The notes below the pieces were generated by a model. It had not been told where the DNA came from and did no database searches. It was given only the letters and a program-made list of their open reading frames with translations. This document shows, piece by piece, positions 42,236 to 52,392 of a stretch of DNA of 64,000 nucleotides. Within the stretch, counting starts at the first letter, position 1. Every line of letters starts with the position of its first letter. This stretch comes from Anthopleura xanthogrammica (lineage: Eukaryota; Cnidaria; Anthozoa; Actiniaria; Actiniidae): contig OZ025206.1 of NCBI GenBank assembly GCA_964019055.1, forward strand, positions 26,966,906-27,030,905, in the 5' to 3' direction. The translations under genes and the position numbers were made by a program.

Positions 42236-45200
42236 ATTTCAGTTTTGATATTTTACCACGATTCAATAAGTGTCGTTTTTGATATTGGTATATATCCGTC
42301 GTGTTTTCTGGAACGTTTACAAGTACTTAACACGTCTCGTGTTCCCTATTTGGCAGCAAGGTCCTTATGCTCATGTAAGTGGGACACCATTCAATTTATA
42401 CATCGCCTGGCAAAGTTGTTCTTATTCTGTTATTTATTGGGTTGCCCAGATATCCCTTTGTTTACTACTTGGACGTCATTGAACGTCCCAAGAGAGATGA
42501 CGTTGGTGCCCAAATTATCATAAAAGTATTTCAGGCTGATCACAATAGAAACACATCACTCTATAATAGTAAATGAACCTTGTCTTACACGAAAATAAGC
42601 GTGAATCGCAGCAGTGTTTATTAATTGGATAACATTTGTTGGGAGTATAAAAGTCTTGGAAAAATATTTCAAAGGGTCCGCCCCACTTGTAGCACCCTAT
42701 ATTATTTAGTGCTTCTTAAATTGACGGTTTTATTCTAGAAAGCTCATTACTTTTTTGTGTCGCGTTGAAAGTCTGACAGAACTGTATGCTACGTTTTTCT
42801 CGGCAATAAAACGATTATGATAGATTTAGTGTGAGTTTAGATTTGCCTGCTTTCTTCAGTATTACTTGATCAATTTGATAAAGAAAACTTCTTACTACTG
42901 AAAAATATTTTGGCACTAATATTCAGATCGGTTTTAGGATTAAAAATGTAAAAAGGCTGACTCATTGATGCTAAAAGTTATATACACAAGATTCTAACTT
43001 TCACCATAGTTAGTAGATGCTTTCACTGAGTCTCTTGGCAACGCAACTTTGATCTAAACTAACTCAGAATTATAAAGAACCACTTAGTCCTGGCAAATTC
43101 TTATAGTAAGAAGCTGGAAATTTGAAAAACTCTAAAACATGTTAGTACAGATTAGTTTCAAGCTAAATTTTTGCTAATTATAAAGAAATTACTTTTTTTT
43201 ATAGTAGGTGAACAAGTTCAGAACGGAAAGTACTTTCCCCTTTCAATGATACGTGCCATACGTATAAATCTCAATTCATATCTTGATTTTTACGGAGGGA
43301 AAAAAATAGAACTTTGTGGATTTAAGAAAACACCTTACACGAAGCAGAATGTAGAAAAATCAAAAATTAATACAGCCAACAACACCTAACTGTTAATGAT
43401 GTGATAATGGCTATCGACCATAAGTATGTTTTGCTCTTAGACGAGAGACAGCATCATTCAAGGAGATTGAGCTTGAAGTGACATCAAAAGCAACCGCTCT
43501 TTTTATCTTCTGTTTGGACTAAAGTGGCGATTCTACAGTAAGTCATCTACGTTTTGTATTTAGTCTCTTTGAACTGTCCGCCATAGTTGTAGACAAAACC
43601 ACGAAAATAAAAGGTATTCTAGTCATAATAAAGAGGATTTTATAGTACAATAGAATATTTTTATTGTTCTGTTATAAAATCTATATGGCTTTTAATTGCA
43701 CTATTTAGTAATTAGTGTCCTGACAGACTTTATTCTTTACTTTTCAATTCGGGTGTTTAGAGGTATTCTTGACATCCGAAAGCGTCTTCAATATTTTCAG
43801 TGTACTGAGGTTGAATTCAGGCTAGCCTTACGCTACCGGACGAATTTTTAGCTGTTCAAAAAGTTGTACGTTTAGGCGTCCCGTTTACATGGAACTGTGC
43901 TATCCCGCGGACAAAAACTTAAACGCCTAGCCGTGTAAATGAAAGAGACGGTTTCGTATAAATGGTATGTATGTACTGGTCAAAGGCGAGTCTCAGTGTA
44001 CTGAGTCCATTTATCAATGCTTTCTAGTTGGAGCTGGTAACTCTAGCGGGAGAATTTGTGAAAATTCAGGCTACTTTAGATATTCCAAAAGTGTCTGTTT
44101 TCAAATTGGAGGAAACAATGGGAGGGTCTTTCAGTATTGTCACCTTGCAGGGCGTAGGCGAATCTTTTACATTCCAATCCAAATATCAATCAGTTTACTT
44201 TTAGTAATTCTTGATACTAACGCTTCAAGTGAAAGAGTTAATATTCTATTCCAAGTTTAATTGTTATTTCATTTAGCTGTCTATGTTTAAACTTTTATCT
44301 ACAACCGTTTGAAACTGCTCGCCTGCAGCAAAGATATATGATGACTTTGCCAAGTCGGCAGAGCATGCATGACGTTCCTACCTCAATGATAAGAAAATTT
44401 TGGTAAAAATGCTAGACAGTTCACTACTCAACAACTTTATAATCAGAATTAAAGAATAGAGATTCTTTTGCTGGGATATTGTTTAAATTAGAGATATTGA
44501 TGTATTTATTGTATTTATCAGTATACAAAAGTACTATGACTGCATGTCTTTGCATGCACCATGTTTAGACTTATTACTTATATAAGGTCTGCCTTGGACG
44601 ACTGACTCAGTATGATTGGCTGATATATGCAATAAAATGCAGGTATCTCATACTATGACTAAAACGTCCAATCGGATACAATTGTAGCTATACAGTCATT
44701 GTCAAAAAGGTTGTCTTGCGAAGACCAAAAGAAGTATCACGTGATGATTTGTTTATTTGTTCTAAACGATATAAATTCTGGTTTCAAACTCTATAATGAG
44801 AAACAATGAATAGAGAATAATAATTATTAACTCTACTTATACAATGATTGCTGGCATCGAGCATTTAGAGCGAGTGTATTAGGTATCACGTGAATTTCTT
44901 TTGGTCTAAATGTCTTTTTTGGTGGACAACATTAATGGCATTGACTGGATAGATATATATCTGTTGTTTACAGAATACTAGCGGCTAATAACAGGGATTT
45001 CTCTTTCTGTTTACATGGTTTAGTGCAACGTTTTCTCAGAGACTTCAAACACGATTTAGTATATAATTTTGGGGTTTATAACCTGGGACACTTTTTAAGT
45101 TGTACTTTTGAGTAACTTTTTGGCCAAACTTTATATGAAAGAAGCTAAAGCAATTCCTTTGGCAGAACGCGAACCTATTACTTAAACGCTAACGACAATT

Positions 45201-45855
45201 TAATTATCAGAAGACTTATTTTTTTAGTGGTTCAGTCAACACCAGACCAAAGGTTTAATTGAATTCGTATCACGTAATGACCACCTTTAAGGCCCATAAC
45301 GGCCCTTGCCTTGTCTTGGATAATCAATTCTTTTAGAAGTCTTTGTTGAGATTAAGCTCTTAAATAGTGCCCGAGGGGATTGGGTCACGTGACCGATGCC
45401 AGCATATTCTTTTCCTTCACAACACGAAATACGACCACAAACATAATATCAGCTATACTGATAATTTAAAGCGAGTTTTTATGTACCTCTTGGTTTGTTG
45501 GATAAATATTATCACAAGAAGTCACAGGTTGGCAAAGGATTCGAATATTACACTAGTTAGTTCGTGTAGTTGGTTTTCATTTTAATCAAAACAGCTCTTT
45601 CTATCGTCATTTCTACGTCAATTAACTTGGTTATCAAACGATTGAACTTCAAACTCAAGCCTAAATGGTTTGTCGAGAAAAACCGTTGGATCCGTTAATA
45701 GGTGAGGGGACATGAAGACATGAATCTACTGAAAGAACCAAGCCAATTTGTCTGGTTATAAGGTGAATGAAAATTCCCATCACTCACAAGGATAAATTGA
45801 TAAACCAAAACTTAACATAGAATAAATTGGGAGAGTTGATGAAATATCTTGCCAT
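42236..45855. other. Shared upstream region of two divergent ankyrin genes
   Basis: 3.6 kb between the two start codons. It holds the dispersed repeat at 43841-43975; no other gene or clear structure seen. Promoters of both genes must lie here, but I see no element I could name with confidence. Confidence 0.55.
43841..43975. repeat. Dispersed repeat, copy 2
   Basis: Partner of 8343-8480: CTACCGGACGAATTTTTAGC, TTTAGGCGTCCCGTTTACAT and AAACGCCTAGCCGTG occur in the same order. Confidence 0.75.
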
Positions 45856-46833
45856 ATGGATGCGAATGTTGCTGACAAGGTTGTTAAACGAAAACGCCCC
45901 AGGTCTAACACAGTAGTCTTCGCCAGAGGAATCACTAGGGAAAAAGATTACTATAAGAGAGGTATGGATGAAAGAAGAACCAAAAGTGCTTCATCTGCTG
46001 TGATTGATGATTTCTCTAGTGAAGACTATGGCTTGTATTTTACCAGGACATTTCCTTCGAGTCTAAGGACTATACAGAGGAGTTCTAATTCTACTAGCCG
46101 TGGTTACCCGTTTGGTTCGCTAAAGATTATCAAACAGAAAAGAGATACTGCGTTGAAAAGTCTGTTCAATCAAGATGGAAGGCTTAAAGATGACACGGAA
46201 CTGGACTATGACTGCCGTAGGAAAAGTTCCACCGTATCAAATGATTCCACAGATGGGGATCTTTCTGTCTGTAGTACGGAAGACCCTGCGAGTGATGTCA
46301 GTTCAAGAGATGGCGAATGTGACACTGGTAGTTTTACAGCAGAAGATGTTATACACTTAGAGAACTCCATAAGAATCAGTCAACTTAGAGCAGAAAAGAA
46401 AGTGTCGTTCTATGCCGAAGAGCTACTTCATGATGCCATCCAACGCGATGATATCGACGAACTCTGTGACCTGCTTAACAAGAACAAGGAACTAAACCTA
46501 GATTTAGAAAAACCGAACAGTTTTGGCATCACGCCGTTACATCGTGCAGCTATCGATGGAGGGTATCGGTGCCTGACTTTCTTACTATCTCGTAACGTGA
46601 ACGTGAAAGTCCGTGATTTGTATGGCTGGACACCGTTACATGACGCTGTCTACCATGGTCATATCCGCTGTGCAGCGGCGCTAATCACGGCAGGCGCGGA
46701 CGTGGAAGCGGAAACCAATGATTTTATTAAACCAATCGAGATGGCTCCTGACGATGAGATGTTGTTGCTTGTTGGACGTGCCATGACTAGTCCAGGTTAT
46801 GTTTATGATCAAGATAGAGAAACATTGGTCTAG
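45856..46833 (+). CDS. Ankyrin-repeat protein with PP1-docking motif (short form)
   Basis: A single open frame of 325 aa. The N-terminal half is basic and serine-rich with no named domain. At about residue 183, EKKVSFYAEELLHDAI gives an RVxF-like motif (KVSF), followed by ankyrin repeats with FGITPLHRAAIDGG and YGWTPLHDAVYHGH. The block then runs into a capping segment (DDEMLLLVGRAM). This half aligns by eye with residues 285-400 of the divergent neighbour at 40952-42235 (shared HRAAI, PLHDAVYHG and LLLVGRA or LLIVGRA), so the two are paralogues. It lacks the neighbour's N-terminal ankyrin pair. An AATAAA occurs at 47321-47326. Likely a regulatory or targeting subunit of protein phosphatase 1 (inference from motif and family layout). 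Confidence 0.82.
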   Translation: MDANVADKVVKRKRPRSNTVVFARGITREKDYYKRGMDERRTKSASSAVIDDFSSEDYGLYFTRTFPSSLRTIQRSSNSTSRGYPFGSLKIIKQKRDTALKSLFNQDGRLKDDTELDYDCRRKSSTVSNDSTDGDLSVCSTEDPASDVSSRDGECDTGSFTAEDVIHLENSIRISQLRAEKKVSFYAEELLHDAIQRDDIDELCDLLNKNKELNLDLEKPNSFGITPLHRAAIDGGYRCLTFLLSRNVNVKVRDLYGWTPLHDAVYHGHIRCAAALITAGADVEAETNDFIKPIEMAPDDEMLLLVGRAMTSPGYVYDQDRETLV

Positions 46834-46862
46834 AAAGATCTTGGGATAGGACGTTTGCAAAC

Positions 46863-47083
46863 ATTCACCATTTCCCATACATCGGTTCACAGGTCACAGA
46901 CAAAGCATTCAATCGAGGTTGCAAAGTAGTTTCAAAGGATTATTCAGATTTGAACATTACAGCCTCGACTGAATGCTTCGTGTTTGACCAGTGAATAGTC
47001 TCCTACGCAGACGCTGTTAGGGTCGTCCTAAGAACGTCTGCGAAGGAGGCTACCAGTGAACCGATGTAGGGAAAGTGGTGAAT
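46863..47083. mobile_element. MITE (ATTCACCAT family), carrying a hAT-like insertion
   Basis: ATTCACCATTTCCCATACAT at the left is inverted as GATGTAGGGAAAGTGGTGAAT at the right, with one extra mismatch. Without the 57-bp insertion and its target duplication it is about 156 bases, close to the 151 bases of the clean copy at 47541-47691. Confidence 0.88.
46996..47052. mobile_element. 57-bp hAT-like mini-element
   Basis: Ends TAGTCTCCTACGCAGACG and CGTCTGCGAAGGAGGCTA are inverted. It is flanked by perfect 8-bp direct repeats CCAGTGAA (46988-46995 and 47053-47060), the hAT target length. The undisturbed homologue at 47541-47691 has a single CCAGTGAA at this site. Confidence 0.9.
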
Positions 47084-47540
47084 TTGGCCAATGCTTCGCG
47101 TATTTTCTTTCTAATTCAAATTTGTATTTCCTAATGAGAATAGTGATCCAAAAAAGGGACCCAATTTTATTGAATTAGGTTTTGGGCACCGGTAAATACT
47201 TCCTCCCCCATCAGAGGGAATTACTTGGTAAAATACTACTTGCTCGATACTGGGTGCCTGTGTTATTTCTATATACAAATACGTTGTTCACCATTTCTGC
47301 ACGAAAAATGTCATTGTTTTTTTAATAAAAGTATGAAATAGAAAAACATACACTTATGAATGATTGTTTGAAAGAGTACCTAAAACGTTTCATACCTGAC
47401 ACATCTATTATTACGAGTACCTTACAAGCACATCTAACATCTTTGCTTGTAAAATATAAGCATTATTCGACTTTAAGAGTATCTCAGTTACTAAAAATAT
47501 CTTGTGGTTAAGTGAGGACTTAGATATTTCAAAAAAAGGG

Positions 47541-47691
47541 ATTCACCATTTTCCATACATCGGTTCACTGGTCAAACACCAAGCCTTCAGACGAGGTTCA
47601 AATCAGTTAAATAATATTTTGAAACTACCTTGCAGTCTCGATTGGATGCTTTGTGTTTGACCAGTGAACCGATGTATGGAAAATGGTGAAT
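47541..47691. mobile_element. MITE (ATTCACCAT family), clean copy
   Basis: ATTCACCATTTTCCATACAT and CGGTTCACTGGTCAAACAC at the left are inverted at the right as GTGTTTGACCAGTGAACCG and ATGTATGGAAAATGGTGAAT. Confidence 0.9.
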
Positions 47692-47692
47692 A

Positions 47693-47830
47693 TAGACCCC
47701 TTGCATGTGACGTCAGAGCAGCTCAATTTGGAGGGCGAAACAATAGAATGTCAATCTCCTGAGAATTGGAACCTATTGTTTTGCCCTCCAAATTGAGCTG
47801 CATTCCGACGTGCTGCAAGGGGTCTGTCTA
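47693..47830. mobile_element. Fold-back MITE
   Basis: TAGACCCCTTGCATGTGACG pairs with CGACGTGCTGCAAGGGGTCT at the right; CAGCTCAATTTGGAGGGC is inverted as GCCCTCCAAATTGAGCTG. A lone terminus of the same kind (AGCCCCTTGCAGCACGTCGG) occurs at 52839-52858. Confidence 0.85.
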
Positions 47831-47971
47831 TAACGGCTACTTTGATGTCACGTCCGTAATGACAGGATATTTCAAAGACCCGTTAGAGTGGACCCGAAAG
47901 GAAGTCACGTGTCAATTCCTTGAGCATGATGCCTTTGTTTAACGTTAACGCGTGAGAATTAAGTGATGCAG

Positions 47972-48222
47972 CTATTTCAAAAAAGGTTGGTGAAGGTTTT
48001 GTTGCTTGTTGTATACCAACCGACGAAATGCAGTATGGGTGATGTGAATTCAAGCAACGAAAGGTCACGATAATATGGGATTTACCCAAACTTTGTCGTC
48101 AGATTTTTTTCAGCATATTTTCTTCTGTGCTGACATTATTTACATGTGAATATAATACATTCCAAGTTTGGTAAGCAACATGCAACATGCAACAAAACCT
48201 TCACCAACCTTTTTTGAAATAG
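47972..48222. mobile_element. Fold-back MITE
   Basis: CTATTTCAAAAAAGGTTGGT and GAAGGTTTTGTTGC at the left are inverted at the right as GCAACAAAACCTTC and ACCAACCTTTTTTGAAATAG, 34 bases without mismatch. Confidence 0.9.
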
Positions 48223-48352
48223 TTATATTCATACTTGTAAACTTAGTTAGTATGCAGGTCCACATCAGGACTTAGTCTTGCGAATTTTTAGTAACCTGCT
48301 TTAACAAATAAACTATGTATGTATGTAGCTGTATATAGAGGGGCTTTGCGTC

Positions 48353-48475
48353 AGCCATGTTGGGACAATGCAACAGAAATGTTCTCCTTTGAAAAATGAA
48401 ATCTTTTCCCCCGCAGTTCCATTTCCTTATTCCTTCACCACAACATGGTTGTCGTAAAACCGCGCAGTATTGCAT
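48353..48475. repeat. GCCATGTTGG dispersed repeat, copy 2
   Basis: Related to 35339-35452; both start with GCCATGTTGG, carry GTTCTC and end with an inverted CATGGNTGTC. Non-coding. Confidence 0.6.
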
Positions 48476-48671
48476 CAAAATGAGCTATGTATATTTCTAT
48501 TTGCTGATGACTGAAGTTCTATATTCTTTGATGATTTTGGGAATCACCTCATGGGGATGCTCGTGGAACTAGTATGGATTCTTTATTCCACATCCTCAGT
48601 TACCTCGGTTCATTGATCACTGTTGCTGTGGTAACCGGTCTGGCGGGTTTGATCACTCGGTGGTTCCCAGT

Positions 48672-51600
48672 TCATTCAGCCTGTGCATTAGGCTCTGTTG
48701 TAGCAATAAACAGTCTGGCGGGTTTGATGGAGTGCAAGAACAACAGTTTTGCCTGGATATCGGAATCCTCCTTGCTCCTTATCGATAAACCCAAGTCTTT
48801 ATTGTTCTTGGAGCCTGCGATGTACCGGTACACTTGACTGATATTATTCACATTCTGTTCAACGTTACACGCCTCCAGCACTTCTCTACAAACCATCAAG
48901 CAGATCACTTCTTGTTCTGACCATTCACTGTTAGTCTTCTCCTCAGATTCAGAAACTGAACTCTTTAGATCAGTTCCCCATGACCTGCGTTTGATCCCCT
49001 TACGAGCTCTTTTCTGGGGGGTGTCCTCCTGGTTCTCTTCTACTAGAGCTTCTTCTTTAGGCTTCCCATTCCCGCAATTTTGGCAAATGCAGTTCTGGTT
49101 ACAATCCAGTCCAGCTTTGGCACAGACGCAGGTCGCTCGTTCTTTATTAAGACAAGAGACATCTACTTGACCATGGACTGTGCGCTTACGAATCCACCTA
49201 CGAAATCCGCACTTGCAAGATATGCCAGAATCCACGGTGGGTTTGTTGCCACAGTTGAAACACTGGCATGCGATGCATGGGGTGTTGGCCAATGCACATG
49301 GACACTTGCTATTTTCCCCACAGAAGTTCCTGGACGAAGGATCTTCGGATTTGTACTTATGGGATCGGCCACACTTGCACTTTGTCTTTGGGCGGGTAAG
49401 CGCTGTGATTTCTGTGTAATACATAATCAAAGGGAAAGGTCCTTGAAAAACGAGCAATGAATGGATGGAGCTAGTGATGGATAGGCTGAAATTGTGTTGT
49501 AAAGGTAGGCCGACTGAAGGAAGGAAGGAAAGATGGAAGAAAGGTAGGAGGGAAGGAGGGAAGGAAGGAAGGAAGGAAGGAGGGAAGGAAGGGAAGGAAG
49601 GGAAGGAAGGGAAGGAAGGGAGGAAAGAAGGAAGGGAGGAGGGAAGGGAGGAAGGAACGGAGGAAGGAAGAAAGGAACGAAGGAAGGGAGGAACAAAGGA
49701 AGTAACGAAGGAAGTAACGAAGGAAGGAAGGGAGGAGGGAAGGAAGGATGGAAGAAGGGAAGCACTACCACAGCATAGGAAGCACTGTCATACCATAACC
49801 TTTTAACAGATGAACCAATTTTGCCCTAAAACATAACTAAAGATGTTGTAAGGGGGCTGGGAAAAAAAATCGATATCTGTTTGTACTGAAGCTGTACCGT
49901 ATCTTACTGTAAATACAATCTATCAATCAATTAATGCTATGTATGAAAAACTCTGTAAATGGAAAATCCCTGATTTTAATGTTACAGCATACACTGTGTG
50001 CGTGTTGTGTGTTAGTTTCTTACTCATAACAAAAGCTATTCTCCTACTTACCCTTAGTTCCATCGTAGTGCCCTGGGCCAGTATGATTATAGGCAACATA
50101 TATGGGTGTAGTCGATGTAAACTTTGTAGGTAGGAAAGGAAAGAACTTGACATTAGGCAAAGAAGGGACGACAATGACAGGCACTTGTAGTAAGTTTGCG
50201 CAGACTTTGACACACAAATCTCCAATGTCACTTGAGAAAAAACCACTTTGTTGAAAATTCTTTAAATCTTCCTCCACATTGACCTTCTCCATGTCAATCC
50301 AGTCCTTATATGCAGCTAGATTGTCCTGAAGTTCGGTTACAAAGAGTTTTCGAATATTTGCTGTGTCTTCTTCAATGGACTTGTCTAATTTGATAGATGC
50401 TAAGAACTGCTGCAACTCTGGAGAAACCTGTGCAAGTTTTCGTACTTGGAGAATGATACTCCGAAACAAACAATTCCCATCCCCAGCAACATTGTCTATC
50501 TGCAAACCAAATTCAGAAAGGTTCTTTCGCAGGATTTGAGTATTTGCTTCTTGCTCAGCTGTCTCGGCAATAAGCCTTTGATGGAAAGAGATCCCATATG
50601 TAGAGGAGAGAATAGGGAAATCTGTAACAGTGAATGACTTTTGGCATTTGATCTTGAATGCATGAACCAGGTCTAGGATATGGAGTAGTCTTGTAAACAT
50701 GTACTCTACAACATCGGGTGTGATGACCAGCATTGAGGTAACTGGATTAGAATCATCACTTGTTTGGGTACATTCAATAATCAGTGGTTCTACACTTGGG
50801 TCTCCTAATGCTTTGATGTTAAGCTTGATTGGATCAGTCTTCTCTGATGCCGGCTTGGGATTGTTCTGGTGTGCTTCAATAGGAACAAGTGGAACAGCCT
50901 TTCTTCCCTTATAGCGGCTTTTAATCTGCTTTTTACAATTCCAGGCATAAATCAAGCAGGTAAAAATAGCAAAAGCCATTTCTGGTGTCACAACTGTCAC
51001 ACGACTCAGAAATGACTTTTGGATATGCCTATGTAAGTTGTCAAACTTCTCTGTGCCTTCACCTGGTGGAATACCTGAAAGGCACCCTCGTCTGATGTGA
51101 CGTCTGAGCCTGTCAATTGCCACCATTGTTGGTTCCAGAAGTCTACTTCTCCAGTTAGTCAACAAGTTGTCAAGATTAGCTTCTATTTCAAGAGGTGATG
51201 TAGATTCCTCTTTTCGTTCTTCCTCCAATTCCTGAGAATTTCTGAATATTTGATACAATTTACAACAAAAGACTTGTGTATCAGGATGGTCTTTGGGGAG
51301 TGTTTCTAACACACTCCTTACAGCATGTGCTATCCCCATCTTAACCTGTACTTCTGGGAATATTTGTTGGTACATCATCCTCATGTCACAACAGTTGGGA
51401 ACAAGCACAGTGTTGAGTTCTTGTTCACTTGCTTTCAACCTGTCTCTGAATGCTATAAGAATGTCTCTCAGCTCTTCAAAGTTTGATGAATCAACTGGTT
51501 TCCACATGACTACTTCTCCGTTTTCATTTAAGCCAAGGAATATGTTATCAAGATGCATATTCTTGCTTAAAGAGGTAGTTGGTCCTTTGACTTTGCACTT

Positions 51601-52392
51601 TCTTTCCAACTTAAAAGAGCCATCACAAACAAGGGTACTGCAAGGAATGTTATTCAAGTGGATTTCATAGGCTTTGTTTTTCTTCTCAAAATCCCACAAG
51701 AACACATGCATCAGTTTATCACTACTGCTTGTAGAATAAAGAATATTGTCATGGAAATCTCTTGTGACATATATCACACCAGCAAGAGTATTTCGTTCCA
51801 CAAACTTGCGATAATTCAGCGAAGATATCATCTCGGAGATTTCTTGGAAGGTGTGCCCTTGACTTAAGCTGACAAGCAGGAAATCCAAAAAGTCATTAGA
51901 AAACCCACTTTTGTAGTGTAGGAAAAGAGGTAATTTCTGGGCCACGTTGGCTGGAAGTTTCTCCATGATTTCAGATGAGGCTGATAAATATCCATGGCAC
52001 TTATCTTGGTCTTCCTGGGCACACACATAATAAGTCTGCACAAGGAGAATATTGCCCCCAACGTCATACACCAGCCTCGGCGAACGTTCCTTGTTCTTAT
52101 GCACTCGCAGTGATTTAGCAAAACCTCTGAACCTCAATGGGTAGTTATCCACAGGACATCTCAAAGGCATTCCAAAGTGCTTCATAGGACACCAGATAAA
52201 GACTTTTGAGATAACGTGAGCTTGGCTGATAGGTAAGTAAATGACATGGTCATATCTGGAATCTGTGGGTGAGTTCTCAAATTCTTGAACAATTTCCTGT
52301 AAAATATTGTGTTCTTCATCTCCAATAGTAATACAGTGGTACTGGCAAAGACAGATGGAAAAGAGAACCAGAAGAGAAAGTAGACAGTGCAT
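48672..52392 (-). CDS. Transposase-like protein with OTU domain and two CXC modules
   Basis: Complement of exons 50052-52392 and 48672-49411; the phases fit (GG/AA junction) and give 1026 aa from the ATG at 52392. A splice acceptor just upstream (about 52407) suggests a longer 5' end. Seen: a region with VCDGSFKL, then NCCDMRMM, then GCLSGIPPGEGTE followed by NLHRHI, an order like DDE-type transposases of a poorly named family known from fish and invertebrates (recollection). Next, an OTU-like cysteine protease domain with GDGNCLFRS (catalytic D and C) and late histidine NHTGPGHYDG. Exon 2 encodes two tandem cysteine-rich modules (CKCGRSH...CQCFNCGN and CKCGFRR...CICQNCGN) like the CXC DNA-binding domain of MSL2, then a SANT-like tail (SEWSEQEVICL). 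The transposase function is inference; it could be an autonomous element or a domesticated gene. Confidence 0.65.
49515..49757. repeat. (GGAA)n polypurine microsatellite
   Basis: Tandem GGAA/GGGA on the plus strand, in the intron that separates the OTU exon from the CXC exon. Long open frames on both strands here are low-complexity artefacts. Confidence 0.95.

Larger units (their letters stand above)
46834..48671. other. Intergenic cluster of MITEs
   Basis: Between the short ankyrin gene and the 3' end of the OTU/CXC gene. Five fold-back elements (listed separately) and the GCCATGTTGG repeat at 48353-48475 fill most of it. No gene seen. Confidence 0.7.

Noticed and set aside
48574..48837. 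87-codon frame with hydrophobic segment
   Set aside because: Antisense to the C-terminal exon of the OTU/CXC gene, which has clear domain support on the other strand.
49427..49806. Frames of KEGRKEG or LPSLLPSF repeats
   Set aside because: Translation of the GGAA microsatellite.
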